Origin: Cohnella sp. AR92
GTDB taxonomy: Bacteria > Bacillota > Bacilli > Paenibacillales > Paenibacillaceae
Direction of reading: 5' to 3'
Assembly: GCF_003990975.1 (NCBI RefSeq)
Contig: NZ_RZJR01000013.1
Location: 1-64,000 of the forward strand
Length of the DNA: 64,000 bases
The notes below the pieces were generated by a model. It saw nothing but the letters and a program-made list of their open reading frames with translations, ran no database searches and was not told where the DNA came from. A program made the translations under genes and the position numbers. This document shows positions 1 through 9,035 of the stretch, one piece after another (positions within the stretch are counted from its first letter, which is position 1; every line of letters begins with the position of its first letter).

Positions 1-416
1 AGTATGCCGATGGCACCGAACAGATGACCGAAGATGTATTCGCCCTTGGCGTCATTTTCGGATTCCTGGTGCAGCTTCTTCACGCCCGGCATATGCCGTC
101 CTTCCTTGGCCTGCTTCACGCCGTCGCCGACGAACACCACTCGTCCGCGCACACGCAGAAGCGGAGCGAAACGGTGAACGACCCTCTGCCAGGCCAGGCG
201 CAGCGATTCAAGCGGCCATGCGGAAGAACTGAAGAAATGAAGCATCGATTCGGAATGACGCAGAGTCAGCGCCAAATCCCGGACAATGGAAGTGACGCCG
301 AGATGATCGGCACGGACCATCAAACCGACAACGATGACAACGAACCACTCGAAGGCGGCGGCGCGTGAGAAACAAGCACGAAAGGCAGATAAAATTTCAT
401 TGATAAATTTCAACAT
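1..416 (-). CDS. Transposase, N-terminal part, cut by the window edge
   Basis: Reading leftwards from an ATG at 416, the minus strand stays open for 138 codons to the window edge. The product begins MLKFINEILSAFRACFSR and later contains VVFVGDGVKQAKEGRHMPG and KLHQESENDAKGEYIFGH. A first acidic residue in VGDG followed by K-x-x-KEG-x-MPGVK is what I associate with DDE transposases of IS elements common in Paenibacillaceae. This family assignment is from memory of the motif, so the exact IS family is left open. The C-terminal half with the remaining catalytic acids would lie outside the window. No clear terminal inverted repeat could be delimited upstream of the start. Confidence 0.6.
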   Translation of the reverse strand, partial: MLKFINEILSAFRACFSRAAAFEWFVVIVVGLMVRADHLGVTSIVRDLALTLRHSESMLHFFSSSAWPLESLRLAWQRVVHRFAPLLRVRGRVVFVGDGVKQAKEGRHMPGVKKLHQESENDAKGEYIFGHLFGAIGI

Positions 417-564
417 AGTATGGTCGGTCGCGACGAAATCGGGTAAACTAACAGAGTAACCCGATCTAGCGATCTGCTCTCCTTTCTGGCCTGAGAACCT
501 TAAGGATACCACAGAATCGCTGATTGGGTTATTTTGCTATGCGACCATTTTTAGCGAGAACTTT

Positions 565-666
565 TCACTGTCCAGTTCTTATAAAAAAAATAATTAAAGA
601 AATAACTCCGATAAAAATAAATAAAATTGATATGGCAATCAATAGGGTATATATTTTTTTCGACAT
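565..666 (-). CDS. 33-residue hydrophobic membrane peptide
   Basis: A short minus-strand gene with an excellent ribosome binding site: GGAGGGAG ends six bases before the ATG at 666. The peptide starts MSKKIYTLLIAISILF, runs as one unbroken hydrophobic segment of about 23 residues, and ends IRTGQ before TGA. This gives a single membrane helix with a short basic N-terminus. I do not recognise a family. Its size and layout resemble type I toxin or signalling peptides, but no antisense RNA or antidote is visible. The stretch is far richer in A and T than the surrounding genes, suggesting transfer. It lies between the transposase fragment and a long perfect palindrome, in a region otherwise without genes. 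Confidence 0.5.
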   Translation of the reverse strand: MSKKIYTLLIAISILFIFIGVISLIIFFIRTGQ

Positions 667-788
667 TTTTACTCCCTCCATATCCCTTAAATGGTTTGCT
701 GAAAAGTACCAACGTAACGTCCAAATTATCCCCGCCTAAACACAAAACGGAAGCTGCCCCTTTACGCCTTTCGCTGTAATGATTTAAT

Positions 789-851
789 TTTACATCAAAC
801 AAGGTACTGTTCCCCAGAATTATGGGGGAACAGTACCTTGTTTGATGTAAA
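789..851. repeat. Perfect 27-bp inverted repeat with 9-base loop
   Basis: Bases 789-815 and 825-851 are exact reverse complements, separated by nine bases. The outer ends read TTTACATCAAAC and the inner ends GGTACTGTTCCCC. The arms are longer than those of an ordinary intrinsic terminator. The right side continues GAACTTTTTCAG, which gives only a short T run. It may be a terminator, abutted ends of an insertion element, or a very small mobile element. It lies about 120 bases upstream of the 33-residue peptide gene on the minus strand. Confidence 0.85.
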
Positions 852-913
852 GAACTTTTTCAGTGGCCTCATCTATCAAGGGGTTGTTTTTTATATAGAG
901 TGACAACGTATAA

Positions 914-1069
914 TCTTCTATTTTTACTGATAAAAAAATAACATCCGAAAAGCAATTGAAGGTGCTTCAATCTTTGTCTTATAACCCGATCAAAGCGATT
1001 AAGGATGAGCTAGTTAAGATCGGTGGGATCTACTACAACGCGAAGATTCATGAATTTCGGATCCGCTAA
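914..1069 (+). pseudogene. Orphan C-terminal coding fragment
   Basis: From the stop codon at 911 to TAA at 1067-1069 one frame is open and looks like real protein: SSIFTDKKITSEKQLKVLQS, then LSYNPIKAIKDELVKIGG, ending YNAKIHEFRIR. The mix of charged and hydrophobic residues is typical of a folded C-terminus. There is no start codon with a ribosome binding site, so I read it as the 3' tail of a disrupted gene. I do not recognise the family. It adjoins the palindrome at 789-851 and belongs to the AT-rich scar at the left of the window. Confidence 0.35.
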
Positions 1070-1168
1070 CGCGACCGTTTTGGAAGCTGCCTTATTCCAA
1101 TTGTCGGATAGATCAGGAAACCCCAATTATTTCATTTTATTCCCCCTGTCCCATCCATGTGGGCTCAA

Positions 1169-1351
1169 TCAAGCAGTCGTAACGTACGTGTATATTCCTA
1201 CGCCGAGCGCGATGACGAAGAAGATTCCGAAATACCACCTCATAAACTTCCAGCTCACGTTGGCTCCTTGCCACCAAGCCGTGGCCAGAATCACAACGCC
1301 TAACAGAAAAGTTCCGAGAAACGCTCCAAGTGTTGTATAAAATGTATCCAT
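1169..1351 (-). CDS. Small two-helix membrane protein
   Basis: A 60-residue protein beginning MDTFYTTLGAFLGTFLLG. It has two hydrophobic segments (about residues 6-25 and 38-56) joined by a loop containing AWWQGANVSWKFMRW. The ATG at 1351 is preceded by GGCGGGGATAAG, a usable ribosome binding site. No family is recognised. It stands alone, with the transcribed scar on one side and the large regulator gene, read the other way, about 220 bases off on the other. A role cannot be assigned. The length, start site and membrane pattern make it more likely real than not. Confidence 0.5.
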   Translation of the reverse strand: MDTFYTTLGAFLGTFLLGVVILATAWWQGANVSWKFMRWYFGIFFVIALGVGIYTYVTTA

Positions 1352-1570
1352 CTTATCCCCGCCTAGCTATCCTAGTTTTTTTAAACTTATCAAAGAATAA
1401 CGCAATTGCAGAATAGACTTGAATACCCCCAAAGGCATATTTTTTGCCGGTTGGCGCCGTTTAGCCCTTCTGTCGCATGTTCCTTTGTGATTTCCGGTAT
1501 ATATTAGGGAAGCAGCTTTATGATAAAATCTAGAAATTAGCAAATCGTGCAAGAGGAGCGCCGGAACGAC

Positions 1571-4500
1571 GTGAACCTACATCCACCATCTTGTTCTCTA
1601 AGAGAATATCTGAACGGACAGCCCCTGCCGCTTGAAGCTTTTGTGCCCATCGCCAGAACGCTTGCCGCTAGCTTGGGGCAGCTCCACCGCCACAGTCTTC
1701 TTCACCTCGATTTGAGGCCGGAGCGGATTGCCGTCTTGGCGAACGGAGAGGAGGCCTGGTTGACCGATAACGGCCTCTCGGCGCCTCGGCCAACGGGAGA
1801 AGGAGAACCGGCAGCTTCGATAGGTGCGACCGTAGAGGGATTGCCTTATTGCTCGCCGGAGAATACGGGCCGGATGATGCGTTCGGTAGACGAGAGAAGC
1901 GACCTGTACTCCTTGGGGGTTGTTTTCTACGAGATGCTTGCCGGCAGACTGCCGTTCATGGCCCATACTCCCTCTGAATGGATATACGTGCATCTGGCGC
2001 AGAGCCCCCCGCCGTTCGCCGAGCTGCCCCTGCCCCTGCCGCTGCCAGCGGGTCTTGAGGCGATCGTTCTTAAGCTGCTGGAGAAGAATCCGGACAAGCG
2101 GTATCCGAACGCCGACTTGCTGCTCGCGGATCTGGACAAGCTGGAGCGTTCCCCGGAACAGCTCATCGCGGAATCCGGCTTCCATGGGCGCGAATACGAG
2201 ATTTCTGTCCTGACTCAAGCTCTTATCTCCGCCAGCTTCGGCTCGACGGAGCTCGTCTATATCGCGGGGGACGCCGGCATCGGCAAAACAAGCCTGATGA
2301 ACGAGCTGTTCCGCAAGCAAGCCAAATTGCAGGATTATTTCTATATCGCGGGCAAGTTCGACCAGCTCGCCAAGGAAAGCCCCTATCATCCGATCATAGA
2401 AGCCTTTCGCGGATTGGTGAGACACCTGCTGGGAGAGAAAAAGGAACTGGCCGAACGTTGGAAAAGCAAGCTTCAGGAAGCCCTCGGCCCCAATGCCGGA
2501 GTCATGACCGCCATCCTGCCCGAGCTTGGGCTGCTGCTGGAGGAGATCCCAACCGTTGAGGAGCTTCCCGCGAACGAGTCGCAAAAGCGGTTCTTCTACG
2601 CGTTTCGCCGGTTCGTACAGGCACTGGCCTCCAGGGAGCACCCGATCGTCCTCTTCATCGACGACCTTCAATGGGCGAATGCCTCGTCTCTTCAATTGCT
2701 GCAGGCTCTTCTCACCGATCCCGAGAGCCAGCATATGCTGTTTGTCTTCACCTATCGTCCCGCCGAGACGGACCAGAGCAAGCTGCCCGGCTTCGAGGCG
2801 GACGAGAGCATCGCCAAGCAAGCGGTCATGCGCCAGTTGGAGCTCTCTCCGCTCGGCTTGGAGCAGATGAAGCGAATCGTCATGGAGCTTCTGAACTGCG
2901 GCGAAGCTACGACGATCGAGCTTACCGAGCTGCTCTATCCTCAATCGCTCGGGAACCCGTATCATTTGAAGGAAATTCTGCTAAGCCTGCTGAATGACGG
3001 TATCCTGACCTACGAGCATGAGGCTCGCCGCTGGCATTGGGACATGGGGAGATTCCTCGACCGCGACCCGAGCTATGCCGTTCACGAGCTGATCGAGCAC
3101 CGGCTGTCGCGCTTGCCGGACGAAGCCCGAGCTCTGCTTACGCTCGCGTCATGCGTGGGAAGCACGTTCGATTCGGAGCTGGTCGAGCGGGTTGCCATGG
3201 GAACTTCAGGCAAGGCAAGCGCCGCGTGGAAGGCGCTGGAGAACGAAGGCATGATCACCGAAGCCGAGGACGGCTCCTACCGGTTCGCGCACGATAACAT
3301 TCAGAAGACGATCTACGGCCAACTGGAGGAAGAAGCCAAGCGGGCGAACCATATCCGGATCGGCAGACGGCTGATAGAGGCGGGCGACAGCAAGCGGGAC
3401 GGCCTGTTCGAAGCCGTCAACCAACTGAATCTCGGTTCGTCGCCTATCGCGGACGAACAGGAGAGATTACGGCTGGCTCGCTGGAATCTGGAGGCGGGAC
3501 TCCTCGCCAAAGCCTCGTCCGCGCATGATGTCGCGCTTGGCTACTTCAGCAAGGGGGTTGAGCTGCTGACGCCGCAGGACTGGAGGCTTGATTTCGAGCT
3601 TAGCTTCGAGCTGCGCGCCCAGAAGGCAGAGTGCGACTACCTTTGCGGCCACGCGGCGGAATCCGAGCAAGCGATCGACAGCCTGCTTGACCATGCCCGC
3701 ACGCCGGCGGAGCGAAGCCGCGTCCAACTGATTCGCATCATGCAGCATGTCAACCAAGGGAAATACCTGGAGGGCACCGCCCTGGGCCTGAAGTGTTTAA
3801 GAGACCATGGCGTCTACATCTCCGCGAATCCCGGGAGGGCCATGCTTCTGCTCGAATCGCTGCGAATCGGGTCCATGCTGCGCAATCGCTATGATCGGCT
3901 GGACAGCCTGGAGGAGATGTCGGATCCTGATCGGATCGCCACGATGAACCTGATTCTGGCCATCATCCCTTCCACGTTCTTCACCGACAAGAAGGTGTTC
4001 TTCCTGCTCACCTGCCGAGCCATTCAATTGTCTCTGAAGCACGGCAACTCTCCGGTGTCCGCCGCCGTCTATGCATCCTACGGCATGATTCTCGGAATAT
4101 CGTTGGGCAACTACAAGAAAGCCTTAGCGATCGGCAAGATAGGCGTCGATCTGTCAGAGCGTTATAACGTCGCAGCGGTCAAGAGCAAATCGTTCACCAT
4201 GTACGGCGGCGTGTTCTGCCAGTTCGGAGGCAGCGCGCGCGAAGGGGAGACCTACTTGTTCAAAGCCCTGCAAGCCGGTATGGATTCGGGAGACTATGTG
4301 TTCGCCAGCTACGCCATGGGCGCGCATATCAATTCCTACTATACGAGAGCCTCGCTGAGCGACCTGGCCCGACAAATCGCCGACTACCTGGCCGTGCTCG
4401 ACACGACCAAGGATGAATTCGTTCGCCAGAACTTTTTCCTCTACCAGCAATGGATCTTGGCCCTCCAGGGACGTACGGACGCACCGGATTCGTTCAACAG

Positions 4501-5953
4501 CGCCGGCTTCGACGAGCAAAGGTTCCTGGAACGGATCGGGAAGGAAGATACCTCGGCGACGACGATGTACCAATATTGCGCCTACAAGACGCAGCTTTGC
4601 TTCATGTCCGGACGGTTCGAGGATGCCATTCGTTGGGCGGATTGCGCTTCTACTTATCAGGAATACGCCTCGCATCTGCCGCACTGGCCGGAATGCGTGT
4701 ATTACGGGACCTTGGCCGAGCTGGCGATTGTTCGAGAATCCGGCGACCGACGCGTATCGCGGAGAAGGTTGGAGAAGAATCTGCGGCTCTTCAAGAGATG
4801 GGCGGAATGGAGCCCGGTTAATTACCAGTCGCGGTGGCTTCTGCTGCAAGCCGAGCGCGCAGCTCACTTGGGCGATGATGGCGCAGCGGAGGAGCTGTAC
4901 GACCGAGCGCTGCGCGAAGCTTGGGAACGGGGAGACTTCCAGGTAGCCGCCGTCGCCGGGGAACTGGCCACGAATCACTACAGGAGTGGAAACCGGACCA
5001 AGACCGCCTTGCATTATCTGCGAATCGCGATTGATGGCTATAAACAATGGCAGATTCCTGGGAAAATAAAAGAGCTTGAGGAGAGCCAGGCGGTCCTGCG
5101 GAGAGGAGCCGGCGAACCGTTGGACACGGATGCGGACAGCCTGGTCGCCGCCTCGGCCGAGACTTTCGCGGAGACGGAAGGCGACGCCCGCTTCGACGAC
5201 GGCGTCGACCTGGCAGCCATCCTGCGCGCAACCCAAGGCGTCTTCGGGAAGATCGACATCGACACCGTTCTCGCGGAGATCATGAGCGCGATCCTGAGGC
5301 ATGCGGGCGCCAGCAAAGGCGCTCTGGTCACGAGCAGCAACGACGAGCTGTTCCTTCAGACGTACCTGGATTCGGAAGCGCACGCCGCCCCGTCGCCGAT
5401 CGGCTGGAACGACAATTCCCTGCTTCCGGAGAGCCTCATCCGGTACGTCTTCCGCACTCAGGAGGAGATTCATTACACCGGGGAGACCGAGAGCTGGCTG
5501 GTCCACAACCCTTATATCGCGCAGCAACAGCCGCAATCGGCGCTCTGCATTCCGATCGCCCGCCACGGAACGACGCTGGGCGTGCTTTATCTGGAGAACA
5601 AGCTTGCCGGAGGCGTCTTCGCACCGGAGCGATTGGATTCGCTGCGCACGCTGGCTTCCTACGGAGTTCTGTTGTGCGTGCTGCAAGGCCAGCCCGATCC
5701 GGTTCAGCCCGACGAAGACGAGGTCGACGATCTCCCCTCGCTCCCTTCCGCCATGGAAGAGCCGCTAACGGAACGGGAGCTGGAGGTGCTCTCCCTGCTG
5801 GCTGCCGGCCTCTCCAACAAGGAGATCGCCGACCGTCTTATCATCGCCATCGGCACGGTTAAGGTGCATGTGAAGAACATCTTCGCCAAGCTGAAGGTCA
5901 ACCGCCGAACGAAGGCCGTCGCCCAAGCCAAGGAGCTTAAGCTGCTGGAGTAA
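1571..5953 (+). CDS. Giant regulator: partial kinase-like domain, AAA ATPase, GAF, LuxR-type HTH
   Basis: I place the start at GTG 1571, because AGAGGAG at 1552-1558 would lie inside the gene if the GTG at 1547 were used. The 1460-residue product begins with the C-lobe of a Pkn2-type protein kinase: HLDLRPE in place of HRDLKPEN (about residue 43), TDNG in place of DFG (about 64), SPENTG (about 95) and [13 protein letters not shown]. The glycine loop and VAIK lysine of the N-lobe are absent. Next come an AAA_16 domain with Walker [10 protein letters not shown] (about 232) and Walker B LFIDDLQW (about 363), a long helical TPR-like region, a GAF domain (about 1215-1370) and a LuxR-type HTH at the C-terminus ([20 protein letters not shown]). 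It probably couples a signal to ATP-driven assembly and transcription. The kinase part is likely inactive and may serve for binding only. No gene clearly linked to it lies nearby. Confidence 0.85.
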   Translation: MNLHPPSCSLREYLNGQPLPLEAFVPIARTLAASLGQLHRHSLLHLDLRPERIAVLANGEEAWLTDNGLSAPRPTGEGEPAASIGATVEGLPYCSPENTGRMMRSVDERSDLYSLGVVFYEMLAGRLPFMAHTPSEWIYVHLAQSPPPFAELPLPLPLPAGLEAIVLKLLEKNPDKRYPNADLLLADLDKLERSPEQLIAESGFHGREYEISVLTQALISASFGSTELVYIAGDAGIGKTSLMNELFRKQAKLQDYFYIAGKFDQLAKESPYHPIIEAFRGLVRHLLGEKKELAERWKSKLQEALGPNAGVMTAILPELGLLLEEIPTVEELPANESQKRFFYAFRRFVQALASREHPIVLFIDDLQWANASSLQLLQALLTDPESQHMLFVFTYRPAETDQSKLPGFEADESIAKQAVMRQLELSPLGLEQMKRIVMELLNCGEATTIELTELLYPQSLGNPYHLKEILLSLLNDGILTYEHEARRWHWDMGRFLDRDPSYAVHELIEHRLSRLPDEARALLTLASCVGSTFDSELVERVAMGTSGKASAAWKALENEGMITEAEDGSYRFAHDNIQKTIYGQLEEEAKRANHIRIGRRLIEAGDSKRDGLFEAVNQLNLGSSPIADEQERLRLARWNLEAGLLAKASSAHDVALGYFSKGVELLTPQDWRLDFELSFELRAQKAECDYLCGHAAESEQAIDSLLDHARTPAERSRVQLIRIMQHVNQGKYLEGTALGLKCLRDHGVYISANPGRAMLLLESLRIGSMLRNRYDRLDSLEEMSDPDRIATMNLILAIIPSTFFTDKKVFFLLTCRAIQLSLKHGNSPVSAAVYASYGMILGISLGNYKKALAIGKIGVDLSERYNVAAVKSKSFTMYGGVFCQFGGSAREGETYLFKALQAGMDSGDYVFASYAMGAHINSYYTRASLSDLARQIADYLAVLDTTKDEFVRQNFFLYQQWILALQGRTDAPDSFNSAGFDEQRFLERIGKEDTSATTMYQYCAYKTQLCFMSGRFEDAIRWADCASTYQEYASHLPHWPECVYYGTLAELAIVRESGDRRVSRRRLEKNLRLFKRWAEWSPVNYQSRWLLLQAERAAHLGDDGAAEELYDRALREAWERGDFQVAAVAGELATNHYRSGNRTKTALHYLRIAIDGYKQWQIPGKIKELEESQAVLRRGAGEPLDTDADSLVAASAETFAETEGDARFDDGVDLAAILRATQGVFGKIDIDTVLAEIMSAILRHAGASKGALVTSSNDELFLQTYLDSEAHAAPSPIGWNDNSLLPESLIRYVFRTQEEIHYTGETESWLVHNPYIAQQQPQSALCIPIARHGTTLGVLYLENKLAGGVFAPERLDSLRTLASYGVLLCVLQGQPDPVQPDEDEVDDLPSLPSAMEEPLTERELEVLSLLAAGLSNKEIADRLIIAIGTVKVHVKNIFAKLKVNRRTKAVAQAKELKLLE

Positions 5954-5983
5954 CATCGAAAGAGACCGATCAAGATTGAAGTC

Positions 5984-6907
5984 TTACCGCACCGCCGGCT
6001 CCAGCAGCGCCAGCTTGCCCTGATTCGCATCCAGATGGACGAACGCGCCGATGGGCAGCGCTGCCTTGTAGGTTCCGTGCCCGGAGGCGATTCCCGAGAC
6101 GAGGGGCTTGCGGAGCGGCACCAGAAATTCCCGGATCAGGTCTTCATAAGACTTCCCGTAGGCGTCCGTACAGTTCGTGCATCCTCCCATGAGAATGCCG
6201 ACAGCTGCATGGAGCTTGCCCGCGAGCTTAAGCTGCTCCAGGTAACGGTACACCGTATTGACGGGCTCGTGCGTCTCTTCGAGAAACAGCACCTTGCCGC
6301 GCGTATCAATCTCGAAGGGGGTTCCGAGCGAGCCGACCAGCGAGGTCAGGTTGCCGCCGACAAGCGGGCCGAATACGCTCCCCGGCACCAGGCCCTTCAT
6401 CGGAGGAAGCTCCGGCGGATTGAGGATAAGCCTGGGAACGGAGGCGGAGGAAGCCGCCGCGAGGAATTGATTGAAGTTGTAGGCCGGAGTATCCGGCTTG
6501 AAGTCGATCAGCATCAAGCTGTGCAGTGCGATCACGCCGGAGAACTGATAGATCGCGTTCAGCAGCACCGTAATGTCGCTGTAGCCGCTGAGCAGCTTCG
6601 GGCACTGCCGAATGAGGTTGAAGTCCAGGTAGGGCAGAATCCCCTCGACGCCGACTCCACCGCGCGAAGGCAGAATAAGTCGCACTTTCGGATCCGCGAA
6701 CATTGCCATCAGATCGGATGCCCGCTCCGTCTCGGTGCCGGACAGAAACCCGTTCTGATCGAATACATGGCGCCCGACAGCAACCTGGAAGCCCATCCCT
6801 TCCAGATAGGCGATTCTCGCGCGAATGACCTCCGCATCCAGCGGGCTTCCTAACGTTACAATCCCGACGGTATCTCCCTGCCGCAGGGCAGGCGATTGGA
6901 TCGCCAT
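5984..6907 (-). CDS. LD-carboxypeptidase, peptidase family S66 (MccF-like)
   Basis: A 307-residue protein of the usual S66 length. The family's Ser-Glu-His triad is visible as Ser110 in LLSGYSDI, Glu210 in LFLEETHEP and His277 in SGHGTYK. Members cut the L,D-bond of murein tetrapeptides during cell-wall recycling or, in the MccF branch, detoxify microcin C-like peptide nucleotides; which applies here cannot be told. No signal peptide is seen, so it acts in the cytoplasm. GGGAGGCGA precedes the ATG. It converges with the giant regulator gene, leaving 30 bases, and lies 70 bases downstream of the LAB_N gene on the same strand, so it may be the last gene of that operon. Confidence 0.88.
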   Translation of the reverse strand: MAIQSPALRQGDTVGIVTLGSPLDAEVIRARIAYLEGMGFQVAVGRHVFDQNGFLSGTETERASDLMAMFADPKVRLILPSRGGVGVEGILPYLDFNLIRQCPKLLSGYSDITVLLNAIYQFSGVIALHSLMLIDFKPDTPAYNFNQFLAAASSASVPRLILNPPELPPMKGLVPGSVFGPLVGGNLTSLVGSLGTPFEIDTRGKVLFLEETHEPVNTVYRYLEQLKLAGKLHAAVGILMGGCTNCTDAYGKSYEDLIREFLVPLRKPLVSGIASGHGTYKAALPIGAFVHLDANQGKLALLEPAVR

Positions 6908-6978
6908 CCCATTCGCCTCCCTTCATGAGGTCGTGAACCTACCTGAATATATGAAGGAAGCCGCCTGCTTAGGCATGG

Positions 6979-7338
6979 CTATTCGCGAGTCGAAGAATCC
7001 GCCGTGCCCGAGGAAGCTTCAAGAGGGACGGGAGGCGGTTGCGATTCCGACTTTTCTTGATTCTTCATGATGACCAGATTGCGGAAGTAAATGAAGATTC
7101 CCGGCACTTGGCCGAGAATAAAGACGGGGTCCTTGCGATAAATGGCGTATATGGACAGGATACTGCTGCCCAGAATGCTGAACGTCCAGAAGGATCGCGT
7201 CACGACGCTCTTCTTGGCCCGTTCGCTGGCGATCCATTGAATGACGAACCGCCCGGTGAACATGATCTGGCCGATCAAGCCGAAGACGATCCAGAGCAGC
7301 TCTTCCATCGTTAAGTGCGAGGTCAGCTTCTCCCACAT
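6979..7338 (-). CDS. LAB_N domain membrane protein (lipid A biosynthesis N-terminal-like)
   Basis: A 119-residue membrane protein starting MWEKLTSHLTMEELLW, with three hydrophobic segments and the family signature TGRFVIQWIASERAKKSVV followed by FWTFSILGSSILSIYAIYRKDPVFILGQVPG. LAB_N proteins are small membrane partners of polyisoprenyl-phosphate glycosyltransferases. The ATG at 7338 follows the TAA of the upstream glycosyltransferase by one base, with GAGGCGAATAAC as ribosome site, so translation is coupled. A longer reading frame upstream would overlap that gene and is rejected. The C-terminal 25 residues are hydrophilic and Ser/Glu-rich. Since Firmicutes make no lipid A, the domain name reflects homology only. 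Confidence 0.85.
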   Translation of the reverse strand: MWEKLTSHLTMEELLWIVFGLIGQIMFTGRFVIQWIASERAKKSVVTRSFWTFSILGSSILSIYAIYRKDPVFILGQVPGIFIYFRNLVIMKNQEKSESQPPPVPLEASSGTADSSTRE

Positions 7339-7339
7339 G

Positions 7340-8047
7340 TTATTCGCCTCGGATCTTGTAACGAATGCTCCGCTTGTGAAGCCAACCGATGACGATGGCA
7401 TCCATCAAGCCGACGAAGGCCCTGTCCAGCACGCCGTACTTGGACGCTCCGTATTCCCTCGGACGATGCGTCACCGCTACCTCTACCACCGAGAATCCGT
7501 TCATGCGGGCGAGGGTAGGCAGAAACCGATGGAAGCCTTCATAGAGAACATAGCTCTCTCCGACTTCCCGTTTAAACAGCTTCATCGGGCATCCCGTATC
7601 TTGAACGCGGTCCTTCGTGATCCAATTCCGCACGCCGTTCCCGATCCTGGAGGATACCTTCTTGACCAAGCTGTCCTGCCGGCGCACGCGGGTGCCGTTC
7701 GCGAAATCATAGTCCTTCATATAAGGCATCAGGGTAAAAATATCGTTAGGGTCCGTCTGCAGATCCGCATCGATCGTCGCAATATACCGGCCGTTCGCGT
7801 GCTTGATTCCGGCATAAATCGCCGCCGTCTGTCCGCAGTTCTTCTCGAAGTGCATCACCTTCACCCGGGAGTCCAGGCCGGCAAGCTCCTCCAGCTTCTC
7901 ATAGCTTCCATCGCTGCTCCCATCATTGACCAGGAGAATCTCATAGCTCTCTGCATGAGGCTGCACCGCATCCGTAACGGCCCGGTACAGCCTCTCCAGG
8001 TTCTCAACCTCGTTGTAAATAGGTACGACTATGGTCAGCTCTACCAT
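7340..8047 (-). CDS. GT2 family glycosyltransferase (dolichyl/polyprenyl-phosphate sugar synthase type)
   Basis: A 235-residue GT-A fold enzyme with the N-terminal VVPIYNEVENL, the LLVNDGSSDGS motif and the metal-binding DAD at residues 93-95 in ATIDADLQTDP. It has no C-terminal membrane helices, unlike the GtrB group, and ends soon after RREYGASKYG. It likely transfers a sugar from a nucleotide donor to undecaprenyl phosphate at the inner face of the membrane, feeding modification of wall polymers. AAGGAGATCGTC precedes the ATG. It is co-translated with the LAB_N gene, and this pairing is the best clue to a shared role in lipid-linked sugar synthesis. The donor sugar is unknown. Confidence 0.88.
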   Translation of the reverse strand: MVELTIVVPIYNEVENLERLYRAVTDAVQPHAESYEILLVNDGSSDGSYEKLEELAGLDSRVKVMHFEKNCGQTAAIYAGIKHANGRYIATIDADLQTDPNDIFTLMPYMKDYDFANGTRVRRQDSLVKKVSSRIGNGVRNWITKDRVQDTGCPMKLFKREVGESYVLYEGFHRFLPTLARMNGFSVVEVAVTHRPREYGASKYGVLDRAFVGLMDAIVIGWLHKRSIRYKIRGE

Positions 8048-8165
8048 GACGATCTCCTTTTTAAACGATTAGTTGGGCGCTGCTCCATTCCTTGTTAGTC
8101 ATTGTATGTGCCTCTCAGCAGCCTATTGCCTGATTCATAAGAACTTGTCCCATTGGACGGTGCAA

Positions 8166-8948
8166 TCAAGCGGATTTGCCGTGCTTGCCGCGGCGGTAGC
8201 GAACGATCAGCCAGGCGGCCCCGCCGGCTGCCGCCAACAGAGCGGGAATGCCGACAAGCAGAAGATTCTTCACGTTCGGCGCGTTAAAATCAATCTCGTA
8301 ACGGTTCGGCTCCGTGAAGGAGAACGGCCAGACCAGCGTACGTCCGCCATCCTCCGTCTGCGGCGCATTGTTCGCGCCCGGCTTAAGCGGGAACGTCACC
8401 TTCACGTCGAAGTTCAGTTGGCTCAATACAAGCTTCTTTACGATCGGGGAGAGCGAAGAGAGCATGTCCGACAGATTCTCCGAAGCAGACTCTTTGCCGA
8501 TCAGCTTGTCCGTGTCGACCGTGATCCGGATGTGATACTTCGTATAGAAAAAGTGCTTCTCTGCGTCGTGAACCTCCTCAATTCCATCCGGCAGCTCCAC
8601 CTGATGGGGCTCGATCTCCTTCAGGCTGAAATGCCGAGTGCCCTCCAATACCTGTTGGCCATCCTTCTCGTAGGTTCTGACCTTCATCTGGTCGTTCGTG
8701 AGCCGTTCGGCCGTCTCCTGCAGCAGCTCCGGCTTCCCGATCAGATCCATTGCCTTATCGGGTAAGGAGATGTTCAGGGCGAAGTCGGCGGTCGCATTCT
8801 TGTGGATCGTCAAGTGCGCCTCCCCTTGCGCGCAGGAAGTCAGCAAGAACACGCACGCCAGCAGCATAACGGCAGCGCTGGCCCAGCCGCGCCCCCTTGC
8901 CGGCAGGCGATTCGCCCCGGACGAGCCCAGCTTCCGCTTCGTCCTCAT
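8166..8948 (-). CDS. Secreted lipoprotein, DUF3153-like
   Basis: About 260 residues. GGAGGCGGACGC directly precedes ATG 8948, which I prefer over the ATG eight codons upstream. The N-terminus has a basic stretch, a hydrophobic core and the lipobox LLTSCAQ, so it is a lipidated surface protein. A single C-terminal membrane segment (LLLVGIPALLAAAGGAAWLI) with a basic tail follows, giving an unusual double anchor. The middle part, rich in beta-strand pattern (HLTIHKNATADFALNISL, YHIRITVDTDKLIG), fits the DUF3153 family of Firmicute lipoproteins with unknown function. Assignment is by overall pattern. It stands between the GT2 operon and arginase, with a gap of about 120 bases from the glycosyltransferase start. 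Confidence 0.7.
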   Translation of the reverse strand: MRTKRKLGSSGANRLPARGRGWASAAVMLLACVFLLTSCAQGEAHLTIHKNATADFALNISLPDKAMDLIGKPELLQETAERLTNDQMKVRTYEKDGQQVLEGTRHFSLKEIEPHQVELPDGIEEVHDAEKHFFYTKYHIRITVDTDKLIGKESASENLSDMLSSLSPIVKKLVLSQLNFDVKVTFPLKPGANNAPQTEDGGRTLVWPFSFTEPNRYEIDFNAPNVKNLLLVGIPALLAAAGGAAWLIVRYRRGKHGKSA

Positions 8949-9035
8949 GCGTCCGCCTCCAATTCTATCCAAATTACCTTCTTCGATGACGATAGTCTTC
9001 TTCCTTTGTACTTCAACGCGCGTAGTAAAGTCAAT

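Noticed and set aside
524..739. 71-codon plus-strand frame
   Set aside because: AT-rich chance frame opposite the 33-residue peptide gene; no ribosome site or family pattern.
551..802. 83-codon minus-strand frame starting in the palindrome
   Set aside because: It starts from a TTG inside the hairpin without a ribosome site, whereas the overlapping 33-codon frame from 666 has an excellent one.
1598..2965. 455-codon open frame on the minus strand
   Set aside because: Also opposite the giant regulator; composition is Gln/Arg/Leu-rich as expected for the complement of a GC-rich gene, with no motif.
4154..5686. 510-codon open frame on the minus strand
   Set aside because: It is the shadow of the giant regulator gene, whose domains and motifs are unmistakable on the plus strand. 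The shadow has no recognisable domain and no ribosome site.
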